Assembly: GCF_026183895.1 (NCBI RefSeq)
Contig: NZ_JAPFQI010000023.1
Location: forward strand, 1-64,000
Direction of reading: 5' to 3'
DNA: 64,000 nt
From: Sabulicella glaciei
Lineage (GTDB): Bacteria > Pseudomonadota > Alphaproteobacteria > Acetobacterales > Acetobacteraceae
Positions 1-8,147 of the stretch are shown piece by piece. Made by a program: the position numbers and the translations under genes. How positions within the stretch are numbered: position 1 is the first letter of the stretch; each line of letters opens with the position of its first letter. The notes beneath the pieces were generated by a model. It did not search any database and was not told the DNA's origin. It saw only the letters and a list, made by a program, of their open reading frames with translations.

Positions 1-134
1 CTCACGTAGCTGAACAAGCTCTCCGTCCGCTCGTCTGTCCCGCGCATCGCTCGTCCCCCTGCCTGACCAGAAGGAATCACAGCCAAGACACCAACGCGAC
101 CGTTTTTCAGCAGCCTGTTAGGGAGCAAAGTCAC

Positions 135-1325
135 ATGAGCGATTTCTTCACCTCGTCCTTCATGGCGAGCGGGTACAGTTCGTCCCTGTCCGCCTCGGCG
201 CAGGGCCAGCTTTCGTCCGCCTACACGGCGGCGCTGAGCAGCGAGATCAAGACGGTTGCCGACTATTTCGGCTTCCTCGCCTTTGAGCGGACCGGCGACC
301 GTGACGCCGCGCTGGCGGTGAAGGAAGCGGTGGCCGCGGGTCAGTTCACCCTGTCCGACCTTTTCGGCGCGGCGCAGAGCAAGACCGGCCCCGTGGATGG
401 TGCCGCCGTCAACAACCCGGCCCCGAAGCTGACCGTCCTGGGCGAGACCTTCGAGCTTTCGAGCATCCTCAGCGGCCTCGACACGGAGACCTGGACGACC
501 TCGAGCAAGGTCGGCAAGACGACCGAGACGGTCTATCACACGCGCGAGTTCTTCACCTCGCTCTCGGTCGGCGAGTACGACACGGACTGGGCGGTGGTGC
601 CGGAGCCCGTGACGAACGTGGCGCCGACCGCCGAAGCCATCGTGGTCAACCTGACCGAGACCCTGGGCAAGGCTGCTTCTTTTTCCGCCCCCATCGACCT
701 GCTCGGCAACGCGGTTGATCTTGATGGCGATGCGCTCAGCATCGTGGCGGGGAGCTACAAGTTCACGGTCGACGGCGTCGTCCAGCCCGCGAAGCCGTCC
801 TTCCTGACCATCACGGACGGCGTCGTGGTGTTCGATACCTCTACGGATCTTCTCAAGGACGAGATGATGGTCGTGAAGGTCGAATACGACATCACGGACT
901 CAGCCGGGCACGTCATCCCGAACTCGCTGACGATCAACTACACCGGCACGGCCGACCTCTACAGCTACAAGTCGGAGAGCTTCACCTTCACGAAGAGCGG
1001 GGGCAACCTCACCTTCAACGGGAGCCTCCAGGCCCAGAGCGGCGCGCAGAATGGTGTGATCGACATCGCGCTCCATGCGGACCTGAACGCCACCAACGAG
1101 ACCTTCTTCCTGGACGTCGAGCCGCGGCCGAACTCGGTCGACTTCACCCTCGGGGGGACGGCGAACTCGGATGGCACCGAGGTGCTGCAGAACTACAGCG
1201 GCCAGGTCAATGTCGCCCTCGCCTCTCTTGCCGATGGCGCGGTGTCCTTCAATGGCGGCTTCAGCACGCAGGTCGCGAATGGCTCCAGCGTCACCCTCAC
1301 CCTGAACTACGACGTCTGGGCCTGA
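135..1325 (+). CDS. Putative exported protein with tandem-95/cadherin-like beta domain
   Basis: A 396-residue acidic protein rich in Ser, Thr, Asp and Gly and almost free of Cys. Residues 1-100 look alpha-helical and have no hydrophobic signal peptide. From about residue 165 the sequence NVAPTAEAIVVNLTETLG begins an Ig/cadherin-like (tandem-95 or VCBS-type) beta module with the calcium-site-like string DLDGDALSI. The C-terminal 120 residues are beta-rich. Surface proteins of this kind are often type I secretion substrates, which would fit the missing signal peptide, but no GGxGxD nonapeptides are visible and no secretion genes are nearby. An AGGGAG-like ribosome site lies about 8 bases before the ATG. 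Bases 1-134 contain only this leader. The function is not known. Confidence 0.7.
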   Translation: MSDFFTSSFMASGYSSSLSASAQGQLSSAYTAALSSEIKTVADYFGFLAFERTGDRDAALAVKEAVAAGQFTLSDLFGAAQSKTGPVDGAAVNNPAPKLTVLGETFELSSILSGLDTETWTTSSKVGKTTETVYHTREFFTSLSVGEYDTDWAVVPEPVTNVAPTAEAIVVNLTETLGKAASFSAPIDLLGNAVDLDGDALSIVAGSYKFTVDGVVQPAKPSFLTITDGVVVFDTSTDLLKDEMMVVKVEYDITDSAGHVIPNSLTINYTGTADLYSYKSESFTFTKSGGNLTFNGSLQAQSGAQNGVIDIALHADLNATNETFFLDVEPRPNSVDFTLGGTANSDGTEVLQNYSGQVNVALASLADGAVSFNGGFSTQVANGSSVTLTLNYDVWA

Positions 1326-1334
1326 GCAACCGGG

Positions 1335-1355
1335 AGAGGCGCCCAGGCGCCTCTT
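1335..1355. terminator. Hairpin between convergent genes
   Basis: A 9-bp perfect inverted repeat (agaggcgcc / ggcgcctct) with a 2-base centre lies just after the stop of the exported-protein gene and 23 bases beyond the stop of gpsA on the other strand. It could end transcription from both sides. There is no long T-tract, so the call is moderate. Confidence 0.5.
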
Positions 1356-1377
1356 CGCTTCCCACCGGGAGGGCGGA

Positions 1378-2349
1378 CTACTCCTCCCGGACCGGCCGCT
1401 CCATCAGGGAATGGAGCGCGCCCTGCACATCCAGCCGCCCTTCCAGCAGCGCCGCCACGGTGGCGCAGACGGGCAGCTCCACCCCCACCGTCGCCGCGCG
1501 GGCCAGCAGGGCGGGCGCCGTCGCTACCCCCTCCGTCACCGCCGAGCGTCCGCGCAGCACCTCTTCCAGCGAGGCGCCGCGCCCGAGCGCGAGGCCGAGC
1601 GAGGTGTTGCGGCTGCGCTCGCCCGTCGCCGTCAGCAGCAGGTCGCCCAAGCCCGAAAGCCCCGCCGCCGTCGCCGCCTCGCCGCCAAAGGCCACGACCA
1701 GGCGCGACAATTCGGCGAGGCCGCGCGTGACCAGGGCGGCGCGCGCATTCTCGCCCAGGCCGGCGCCCATCGCGACGCCCGCCGCGATGGCCAGCACGTT
1801 CTTTGCCGCGCCGCCTAGCTGCACGCCGACCGGGTCCCCGCTCAGGTAAAGGCGCAGCCGCCCTCCGGACAGCGCCGCCTGCGCCGCCCGCGCCAGGGCG
1901 AGGTCGCGGCTGGCGACGACACTGGCGGCGGGCAGGCCGGCCGCGACCTCGTGCGCGAAATTGGGGCCGGACAGGATGGCGGCCGGTTGGCCGGGGCGCA
2001 ATTCCTCCAGCACCTCCAGCGGCAGGCGGTGGCTCCCGCCTTCCAGCCCCTTGCACAGTAGGACGAGTGGCGGCAGGCGCGCCGGCCAGGTGGCGAGGGT
2101 GGCGCGCAGGGGCTGCATCGGCACGCCCACCACCGCCAGCGACGCCCCTTCCGGCCATTCCGCCGAGACGCGCAGCGAGGGCGGGAAGCCGTAGCCCGGC
2201 AGGCGACGCCGGTTTTCGCGCGCCTCCGCCATCTCGGCCGCGTGGCGTCCGTCGCGGGCCCAGAGCGTGACCGCCCGGCCCTGCCGCGCGGCGTGGATGG
2301 CGAGGGCCGTGCCCCAAGCCCCCGCGCCGAGGACAGCGAGGCTATTCAT
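1378..2349 (-). CDS. gpsA: Glycerol-3-phosphate dehydrogenase [NAD(P)+]
   Basis: Cytoplasmic enzyme that reduces dihydroxyacetone phosphate to sn-glycerol 3-phosphate for phospholipid synthesis. The protein is 323 residues, normal for GpsA. The N-terminal Rossmann motif VLGAGAWGTALA is at residues 5-16. The family motif SGPNFAHEVA and the catalytic-lysine region GAAKNVLAIAAGV follow in the expected order. I chose the internal ATG at 2349 because the Rossmann strand should sit at the very N-terminus; the longer frame adds 19 unrelated residues. The start overlaps the 3' end of rlmJ by 8 bases, so it is the last gene of the minus-strand run and is probably translationally coupled. Confidence 0.95.
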   Translation of the reverse strand: MNSLAVLGAGAWGTALAIHAARQGRAVTLWARDGRHAAEMAEARENRRRLPGYGFPPSLRVSAEWPEGASLAVVGVPMQPLRATLATWPARLPPLVLLCKGLEGGSHRLPLEVLEELRPGQPAAILSGPNFAHEVAAGLPAASVVASRDLALARAAQAALSGGRLRLYLSGDPVGVQLGGAAKNVLAIAAGVAMGAGLGENARAALVTRGLAELSRLVVAFGGEAATAAGLSGLGDLLLTATGERSRNTSLGLALGRGASLEEVLRGRSAVTEGVATAPALLARAATVGVELPVCATVAALLEGRLDVQGALHSLMERPVREE

Positions 2350-3163
2350 CCGCGATCCGCTCCAGGGTCCAGCCGCCGCCCGCTTCCCCGGTGGCGAGGG
2401 CGGCATGCAGCGCGGTGAGGATGGCGCGCGCTTCCTCCTCGAAGCCGAAGGGCGGGTTGACGATGGCGAGGCCGCTGCCGTTCAGCCGCGCCGCATCGGT
2501 CGGCTCGCGGAGGTGAAGCTCGGCGGCGACGATGTCGCGAATGCCGCTGTCGCGCAGCGCCGCGTGGAAGGCGCGGGCCGGGGCGCGGCCCTTGACTGGG
2601 TACCAGGCGGCCTGGACCAGCCCGCGCGAGCGTCGCCACGTCTCGGCCATGGCGGCGACAAGGCGCCCATACTCGCCCGGCTGCTCGAAGGGCGGGTCCA
2701 GGAGGACGAGGCCGCGCTTCTCCGGAAAGGGAAGCAGGGCGCGCACCGCTTCCGCCGCGTCGCGCCGGTGGACGGAAACGCGCTTGTCGCGGCGGAAGGC
2801 GGCGCGCAGCGTGGCATGATCCGCCTCGTGCAGCTCGACCAGGGTCAGGCGGTCCCCCTCGCGCAGCATCGCCGACGCGAGGGCGGGCGAGCCGGAGTAG
2901 GGGCCCCCTTCCCTACGGACGAGATCCAGCCAGGGCGCGAGCGGCCCTTCCGTGATGCCCAGCAGCTTGCCGATGCCCGCGCGCCACTCGCCGGTCCGCT
3001 CCGCCTCGGAGGAATGGAGGTCGTAGCGGCCGATCCCGGCATGGGTGTCCAGCACGTGGAAGGGTGCGGGCTTGCGCCGCAGCGCGACGAGAAGGGCATG
3101 AAGCAGCGCGTGCTTCATGCAGTCGGCGAAATTTCCCGCGTGAAAGGCGTGGCGGTAGTTCAA
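2342..3163 (-). CDS. rlmJ: 23S rRNA (adenine(2030)-N6)-methyltransferase
   Basis: Methylates A2030 of 23S rRNA using S-adenosylmethionine. The 273-residue product opens with MNYRHAFHAGNFADCMKH, the family hallmark N-terminus. It has the SAM-binding segment VLDTHAGIGRYDL and the catalytic LLDPPFE motif of N6-adenine methyltransferases. No ATG fits this N-terminus: translation must begin at a TTG at 3163-3161, which forms a TTGA overlap with the stop of the upstream SDR gene. That suggests re-initiation coupling. Its own 3' end overlaps gpsA. The length matches RlmJ (about 280). Confidence 0.92.
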   Translation of the reverse strand: MNYRHAFHAGNFADCMKHALLHALLVALRRKPAPFHVLDTHAGIGRYDLHSSEAERTGEWRAGIGKLLGITEGPLAPWLDLVRREGGPYSGSPALASAMLREGDRLTLVELHEADHATLRAAFRRDKRVSVHRRDAAEAVRALLPFPEKRGLVLLDPPFEQPGEYGRLVAAMAETWRRSRGLVQAAWYPVKGRAPARAFHAALRDSGIRDIVAAELHLREPTDAARLNGSGLAIVNPPFGFEEEARAILTALHAALATGEAGGGWTLERIADE

Positions 3164-3861
3164 GCCCGCAGGACGGCGCCGTTGCCGAAGCCGGCCTCCA
3201 TCTGCGCCGCGATCCACTCGCCCGCCTCGTCCGGCTGGCGCAGCGTCTTCGGATCCTCGCCGGGCATCGCCACCTGGCGGAGGTTGGTGGCGGTCGGGCC
3301 GGGATCGGCCAGGGCGACGCGCAGGGGGGTGCTCGCCACCTCGCGCGCCCAGGCGAGGACGAGGTGGTGCTGCCCCGCCTTGGCGGCGCCGTAGAGGCCC
3401 CAATAGGCCTCGGGCTCCTCGGCGCGATGGTCCGTCAACACCAGGGCGCGCCCGGCGGGGGCGGCGCGCAGCAGCGGGTCGGCGGTGCGGATCAACCGCC
3501 AGCAGGCGGAAAGATTGACCGCGAGGCTCTCGTTCCAGTCGCGCGGCATGATGTGCGCGACAGGCGTCAGCTTCGCCAGCAGCCCCGCCGCGTGCACCAG
3601 CATGTCCAGGCGGCCGAAGCGCTGCAGCAGCGTAGGGCCGAGCGCGTCCAGCTGCTCCGCCTCCTTCACCAAGTCCAGCGGCAGCAGCGTGGCGCCCTGG
3701 CCGGTGGCGGCGCGGACCGCATCGTCCAGCTCCTCCAGCCCGCCCTGGGAGCGGGCGGTGGCCACCACATGCGCGCCCCGCTTGGCCAGCGCTAGCGCGG
3801 TCGCCCGCCCGATCCCGCGCGATGCCCCGGTGACGAGCGCGACCTGTCCGGCGAAGGTCAT
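3160..3861 (-). CDS. Short-chain dehydrogenase/reductase
   Basis: A 233-residue SDR-family NAD(P)-dependent oxidoreductase. The cofactor motif TGASRGIGRA is at residues 11-20, the NNAG-equivalent reads VHAAG, and the catalytic Tyr-x-x-x-Lys is YGAAK. The usual catalytic Ser before the Tyr is not obvious: the strand reads LVLTDHRAEE, so the active site may be atypical. The substrate is unknown. The ATG at 3861 is preferred to a GTG six bases upstream. It lies 145 bases beyond the purF stop and overlaps rlmJ by four bases, placing it in the radA-cvpA-purF-rlmJ-gpsA run. Confidence 0.85.
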   Translation of the reverse strand: MTFAGQVALVTGASRGIGRATALALAKRGAHVVATARSQGGLEELDDAVRAATGQGATLLPLDLVKEAEQLDALGPTLLQRFGRLDMLVHAAGLLAKLTPVAHIMPRDWNESLAVNLSACWRLIRTADPLLRAAPAGRALVLTDHRAEEPEAYWGLYGAAKAGQHHLVLAWAREVASTPLRVALADPGPTATNLRQVAMPGEDPKTLRQPDEAGEWIAAQMEAGFGNGAVLRA

Positions 3862-3955
3862 GCGCACCCCGCGATGCGGGCAAAACGGTTCGCAACGCGA
3901 GCCGCGCCCAGGCCACCCGCGCAGCCGGCGCGGCAGCTCACGGCGCGAAAGCCAA

Positions 3956-3970
3956 GCGGCCGGAGGCCGC
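3956..3970 (-). terminator. Possible purF terminator hairpin
   Basis: An inverted repeat gcggcc-gga-ggccgc lies 37 bases beyond the purF stop. Read on the minus strand it is followed by a moderately T-rich segment (ttggcttt). It may give partial termination between purF and the downstream SDR-rlmJ-gpsA genes. Confidence 0.35.
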
Positions 3971-4006
3971 GCCCGGCGCCTGAGGGCATCAACAAGGCCG
4001 GCCTGT

Positions 4007-5458
4007 TCACAGGCTGGCCTGGAGCTGCTTGGTCCGTTGCTCCTCGTTGGCCGGCCAGTCCGTGAGCGGGATGGCGTAGTCGCCGGTGAAGCAGGCGTCG
4101 CAATAGCCGGGATTGGCGGCGTTGCGCCCCGGCCGGCCCAGCGCCCGGTACAGCCCGTCCAGCGAGATGAAGGCGAGGCTGTCCACGCCGATCAGCTTCG
4201 CCATCGCCGCCACATCGTTCTGCGCGGCCAGGAGATGCGCGCGGTCCGGCGTGTCGATGCCGTAGTAGCAGGAATGCGTCGTGGGCGGCGAGGAGATGCG
4301 CATGTGCACCTCGGCCGCGCCGGCCTGTCGCACCATCTCGACGATCTTCTTGGAGGTGGTGCCGCGCACGATGGAATCGTCCACCAGGATGACGCGCTTG
4401 CCCTCCAGCGCGGGGCGGTTGGCGCTGTGCTTCAGCTTCACGCCGAGATGGCGGATCTGGTCCGTCGGCTCGATGAAGGTGCGGCCGACATAGTGATTGC
4501 GGATGATGCCCAGCTCGAAGGGGATCCCTGCCTCGGAGGCGTAGCCCATCGCGGCCGGCACGCCCGAATCCGGCACCGGGACGACGAGGTCGGCTTCCAC
4601 GTGGCTTTCCCGCGCCAGTTCCGCGCCGATGCGCTTGCGCGTGTCGTAGACCGGCGTGCCCTCGACCACCGAGTCGGGCCGGGCGAAGTAGATGTACTCG
4701 AAGATGCAGAAGCGCTCGGGCGCGGCCGTGAAGGGCTTCACGCTCTGCACGCCGTTGTCGTCGATGATGACGATCTCGCCCGGCTCCACGTCGCGCACGA
4801 AATCGGCGCCGACGATGTCGAGGGCGCAGGTCTCCGAGGCCAGCACCCAGCTGTCATGGAGGCGGCCCAGCACCAGCGGCCGCACCCCCAGCGGGTCGCG
4901 CGCGCCGATCAGCGCGCCATTGTGCAGGGCGACGAGGGAATAGGCGCCCTGGACCTGCTTCAGCGCATCGATCAGCCGGTCGAGCACCGTCGAGTAGAGG
5001 CTGATGGCGATGAGGTGGACGAAGACCTCGCTGTCGGTCGAGCTCTGGAACAGGCAGCCGCGGCGCACCAGGGCGCGGCGCAGCTGCGCGGCATTGGTGA
5101 GGTTGCCGTTATGGGCGACCGCGAAGCCGCCGAACTCGAAATCGGCGAAGAGCGGCTGGACATTGCGGATCGCCGTCTCGCCCGTGGTGGCGTAGCGGTT
5201 GTGGCCCACCGCGGCACGGCCGGGCAGCCCGGCCATCACCTTGGCGTCGCCGAAGATGTCGCCGACCAGGCCGAGGCCCTTGTGGGTGCGGAACTGCCCG
5301 CCCTCCCCCATGGCGACGATGCCCGAGGCTTCCTGGCCCCGGTGCTGCAGGGCATGGAGGCCGAGCGCGACCAGCGCCGCCGCATCCTTGGCGTTCCACA
5401 CGCCAAGGACGCCGCACTCCTCATGGAACTTGTCGTCGTCGGACAACGGAAGAGACAT
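4007..5458 (-). CDS. purF: Amidophosphoribosyltransferase
   Basis: First committed step of purine synthesis: PRPP plus glutamine gives 5-phosphoribosylamine. The product is 483 residues. A short acidic propeptide MSLPLSDDDKFHEE precedes Cys15, the expected N-terminal nucleophile of the glutaminase domain after processing (ECGVLGVWN). Further N-terminal nucleophile hydrolase motifs are HRGQEASGI and GHNRYATTG. The phosphoribosyltransferase domain has the PRPP loop VILVDDSIVRGTT. Cysteines in CYYGIDTP and YCDACFTGDY match the Fe-S-cluster type of PurF. cvpA lies 14 bases upstream, the common cvpA-purF pairing. Confidence 0.97.
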   Translation of the reverse strand: MSLPLSDDDKFHEECGVLGVWNAKDAAALVALGLHALQHRGQEASGIVAMGEGGQFRTHKGLGLVGDIFGDAKVMAGLPGRAAVGHNRYATTGETAIRNVQPLFADFEFGGFAVAHNGNLTNAAQLRRALVRRGCLFQSSTDSEVFVHLIAISLYSTVLDRLIDALKQVQGAYSLVALHNGALIGARDPLGVRPLVLGRLHDSWVLASETCALDIVGADFVRDVEPGEIVIIDDNGVQSVKPFTAAPERFCIFEYIYFARPDSVVEGTPVYDTRKRIGAELARESHVEADLVVPVPDSGVPAAMGYASEAGIPFELGIIRNHYVGRTFIEPTDQIRHLGVKLKHSANRPALEGKRVILVDDSIVRGTTSKKIVEMVRQAGAAEVHMRISSPPTTHSCYYGIDTPDRAHLLAAQNDVAAMAKLIGVDSLAFISLDGLYRALGRPGRNAANPGYCDACFTGDYAIPLTDWPANEEQRTKQLQASL

Positions 5459-5472
5459 GGCGACCTGGCCCT

Positions 5473-6033
5473 TTACGTTCGGTTCCGGGCGGGCGGGCGC
5501 AGCAGGTCTTCCTGCGTGGGCACGCGGCGTTCCGGTGGGGCGGCGATGCGGGGGCGATACTCCGGCGGGAGCAACCCCACAACCCAACGCGCGCCATCCG
5601 CGATATGCGGCAGCGTCCTGGCTTCGCGCACCGGCTCGGGCCATTCCCCCGTGTCGGGCTCGAGCAATCCGGCCAGGACATAGGCCAATATGGCGATGGC
5701 GACGCCCCGTGCCAGCCCGAACAGCGCACCCAGCGAACGATCCACCCCGCCCAGCGCCGAACCCTGCACCTTGCCCGCGATGACATGGATGACGAGCTTC
5801 AGGACGATCAGCACCACCAGGAAGACGACGGCGACCGAAAGCCCGTCGGCGATCCAGTCCACCTCCACCAGCTGGTCCATGAAGGGCCGCACCGCGCCGC
5901 GAAAGGCGAAGCCGGCAAAGGCCGCGCCGATCCAGGCGCCGATGCCCAGCACCTCGCGGATGAAGCCGCGCATGAAGGCCAGGATGGCGGAGAGCACCAT
6001 TACCAGGAGGAGCACGCCGTCCACCCAGGTCAT
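5473..6033 (-). CDS. cvpA: CvpA family membrane protein
   Basis: An inner-membrane protein of 186 residues with four hydrophobic helices in the first 125 residues (starting VDGVLLLVMVLSAILAF). It has the family signature RGFIREVLGIGAWIGAAFAG and a soluble, proline-rich C-tail. Its exact role is not settled; the family was named for colicin V production in E. coli and has been linked to envelope stress. It precedes purF by 14 bases, so the two are almost certainly co-transcribed. radA lies 67 bases upstream. Confidence 0.93.
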   Translation of the reverse strand: MTWVDGVLLLVMVLSAILAFMRGFIREVLGIGAWIGAAFAGFAFRGAVRPFMDQLVEVDWIADGLSVAVVFLVVLIVLKLVIHVIAGKVQGSALGGVDRSLGALFGLARGVAIAILAYVLAGLLEPDTGEWPEPVREARTLPHIADGARWVVGLLPPEYRPRIAAPPERRVPTQEDLLRPPARNRT

Positions 6034-6100
6034 CGCGGCGTTCCATGTCGGGGAGAGATCATGGGGAGGGTTTAGGCGAGGATCGGTGGGGGTTGAAGCG

Positions 6101-7501
6101 TCACGCCCGTTCCTTGCGCTTCACCGTCTGCGCGGCGAAGGGCGCCACAAGGTCGGCGAGGTGGCCGATCTCGTCCAGCCGCAGCCCCTCCACCGGGGCG
6201 GGGGGCTTCTGGCCGCGCGCCAGGCGGCGGGGAAGCACCGCCGCGCCGAAGCCCAGCTTGCGCGCTTCGCGCAGGCGCGACTCCGCCTGTGCCACCTGCC
6301 GCACCTCGCCGCTCAGCCCGACCTCGCCGAAATACACCGCGTCCGATTCCGTGGGCCGGTCGGTCATGGCCGAAACCAGCGCCGCCGCCACGGCCAGGTC
6401 GGCCGCCGGCTCGTTGATGCGCAGCCCGCCGGCGATGTTCAGGTAGACATCGGCCTGGGCGAAGGTCAGGCCGCAGCGCGCCTCCAGCACCGCCAGCAGC
6501 ATGGCCAGGCGCCCGCCATCCCACCCCACCACCTGCCGCCGGGGCGAGCCGCCGGCCGAGGGCGAAAGCAGAGCCTGCACCTCGACCAGCACGGGCCGCG
6601 TCCCCTCCAGCCCGGCGAAGACGGCGGAGCCGCTGATGTTGCCGCGCCGCTCCGCCAGGAACAGCGCCGAGGGATTGGCGACCTCGACCAGACCGCCTTC
6701 CGTCATCTCGAAGACGCCGATCTCGTCCGTCGCGCCGAAGCGGTTCTTCACCGCGCGCAGGATGCGGAACTGGTGGCCGCGATCGCCTTCGAAATACAGC
6801 GTCGCGTCCACCATGTGCTCCAGCACGCGCGGCCCGGCCAGCGTGCCCTCCTTGGTGACGTGGCCCACCAGCACCAGGGCGAAGCCGCGCGCCTTGGCGG
6901 TCCGGATCAGCTCCGCCGCGCAGGCGCGCACCTGGGCGACGGTGCCGGGCGCGGAGTCCAGCGTGTCGAGCCACATGGTCTGGATGGAGTCGATGACGAC
7001 CAGCGCAGCCTCGCGCTCGGCCTCGAGACTGGCGGTGATGTCGCGCAGCGCCGTGGCATTGGCCAGGGCGAGCGGCGTCTCCGAGAGGCCCAGGCGGCGG
7101 GCGCGCAGCCGCACCTGCTCTACCGCCTCCTCGCCCGAGATGTAGAGGACGCGCTTGCCGGAAACGGCCATGCGGGCCGCAGCCTGCAAGAGGATGGTGC
7201 TCTTGCCGATGCCGGGGTCGCCGCCGACCAGCACCGCGGAGGCGGGGACGAAGCCGCCACCCAGGACGCGGTCCAGCTCGGCGAGGCCGGTGATGTGGCG
7301 CGGCGGCGGGGCGCCCTGCCCCTTCAGCCCGACGAAGTCGAGCCCCTTGCCGCGCGGCGCCTTGCCGGCTGGGCCGGGGCCGGCCTGCACCACCTCCTCC
7401 GACAAGGTGTTCCACTCGCCACAGGCGTCGCAGCGCCCCTGCCACTTCGGATGCGCCGCCCCGCAGGACTGGCAGACATAGCGCGCGCGATCCTTGGCCA
7501 T
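6101..7501 (-). CDS. radA: DNA repair protein RadA (Sms)
   Basis: A RecA-like ATPase that helps branch migration and processing of recombination intermediates. The 466-residue protein starts with the C4 zinc finger CQSCGAAHPKWQGRCDACG. It continues with Walker A GGDPGIGKST, Walker B VVIDSIQ, and the RadA-specific VKNRFGATDEIGVF motif. It ends in a Lon-protease-like domain that lacks the catalytic pair. Every family landmark is in place. It is the first gene of the minus-strand run towards cvpA-purF; 42 bases separate it from the upstream Lrp-type gene, so read-through is possible. Confidence 0.97.
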   Translation of the reverse strand: MAKDRARYVCQSCGAAHPKWQGRCDACGEWNTLSEEVVQAGPGPAGKAPRGKGLDFVGLKGQGAPPPRHITGLAELDRVLGGGFVPASAVLVGGDPGIGKSTILLQAAARMAVSGKRVLYISGEEAVEQVRLRARRLGLSETPLALANATALRDITASLEAEREAALVVIDSIQTMWLDTLDSAPGTVAQVRACAAELIRTAKARGFALVLVGHVTKEGTLAGPRVLEHMVDATLYFEGDRGHQFRILRAVKNRFGATDEIGVFEMTEGGLVEVANPSALFLAERRGNISGSAVFAGLEGTRPVLVEVQALLSPSAGGSPRRQVVGWDGGRLAMLLAVLEARCGLTFAQADVYLNIAGGLRINEPAADLAVAAALVSAMTDRPTESDAVYFGEVGLSGEVRQVAQAESRLREARKLGFGAAVLPRRLARGQKPPAPVEGLRLDEIGHLADLVAPFAAQTVKRKERA

Positions 7502-7543
7502 GATTAGAACATAGAGAGAACGAGACTCCGCTTCAAGGCGGCG

Positions 7544-8014
7544 CTACTCGTCCTCCTCCGGCACGGGCGGGATGGGAAGGAGGCCGGACTCCTTCACCGA
7601 GGCCAGGGCGATCTCCACCGACAGGCGTTCCAGCCCCGGCAGGGGACGGATCTCCTCCGTGATCAGCTCGTCCAGGGCGGAGATGTCGGGCACACGCAGC
7701 TTGAGGAGGTAGGACCACTCTCCAGTGAGCTGATGGCATTCCAGCACTGCCTGCTGCTTGCGGACTAGGCGGCGGAAGGCGCTGTCCTCCTTGCCCGGCC
7801 GCATGTCGAGCCGAAGGAAGGCCAGAAGCGGCACGCCGACCAGGGCAGGATCCAGCGCGGCGTGCCAGCCGCGGATCAGCCCGCGCTCCTCCAGCCGCTT
7901 CTGGCGCTCGGCCGTAGCGGAGACGGAAAGCCCGGCGACCTTGGCGATCTCGGCGAGGCCGGCCGCACCGTCCGCCTGCACCGCGAGCAATATCTTCCGG
8001 TCAATCTCGTCCAT
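7544..8014 (-). CDS. Lrp/AsnC family transcriptional regulator
   Basis: A 156-residue regulator with an N-terminal winged helix-turn-helix (residues 2-60, starting MDEIDRKILLAVQADG; recognition region GLSVSATAERQKRLEERGLI) and a C-terminal RAM effector domain containing HQLTGEWSYLLKLRVPD. Family members form octamers that respond to amino acids. It lies downstream of the ornithine/lysine decarboxylase on the same strand, so its effector may be a basic amino acid (inference from position only). The ATG at 8014 is used; a GTG precedes it directly. The acidic tail PVPEEDE is unremarkable. Confidence 0.9.
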   Translation of the reverse strand: MDEIDRKILLAVQADGAAGLAEIAKVAGLSVSATAERQKRLEERGLIRGWHAALDPALVGVPLLAFLRLDMRPGKEDSAFRRLVRKQQAVLECHQLTGEWSYLLKLRVPDISALDELITEEIRPLPGLERLSVEIALASVKESGLLPIPPVPEEDE

Positions 8015-8119
8015 CACCGGACTCTATACGGCATTGGAGCCTTTGAAAAGGAAAACCGCCGCGACAGGCGGTCTGCCGCGCAAAGGGGAAGCGCGGCACC
8101 GTCCCATCGCGGCGGGAAG

Positions 8120-8142
8120 CCGGGCGGGTGGACCCCGCCCGG
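8120..8142 (-). terminator. Terminator hairpin after decarboxylase gene
   Basis: A perfect 9-bp GC stem (ccgggcggg / cccgcccgg) with a 5-base loop starts five bases after the decarboxylase stop on the minus strand. No long T-run follows, but position and stability support a terminator or 3'-end stabiliser that separates this gene from the Lrp gene. Confidence 0.5.
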
Positions 8143-8147
8143 GGATG

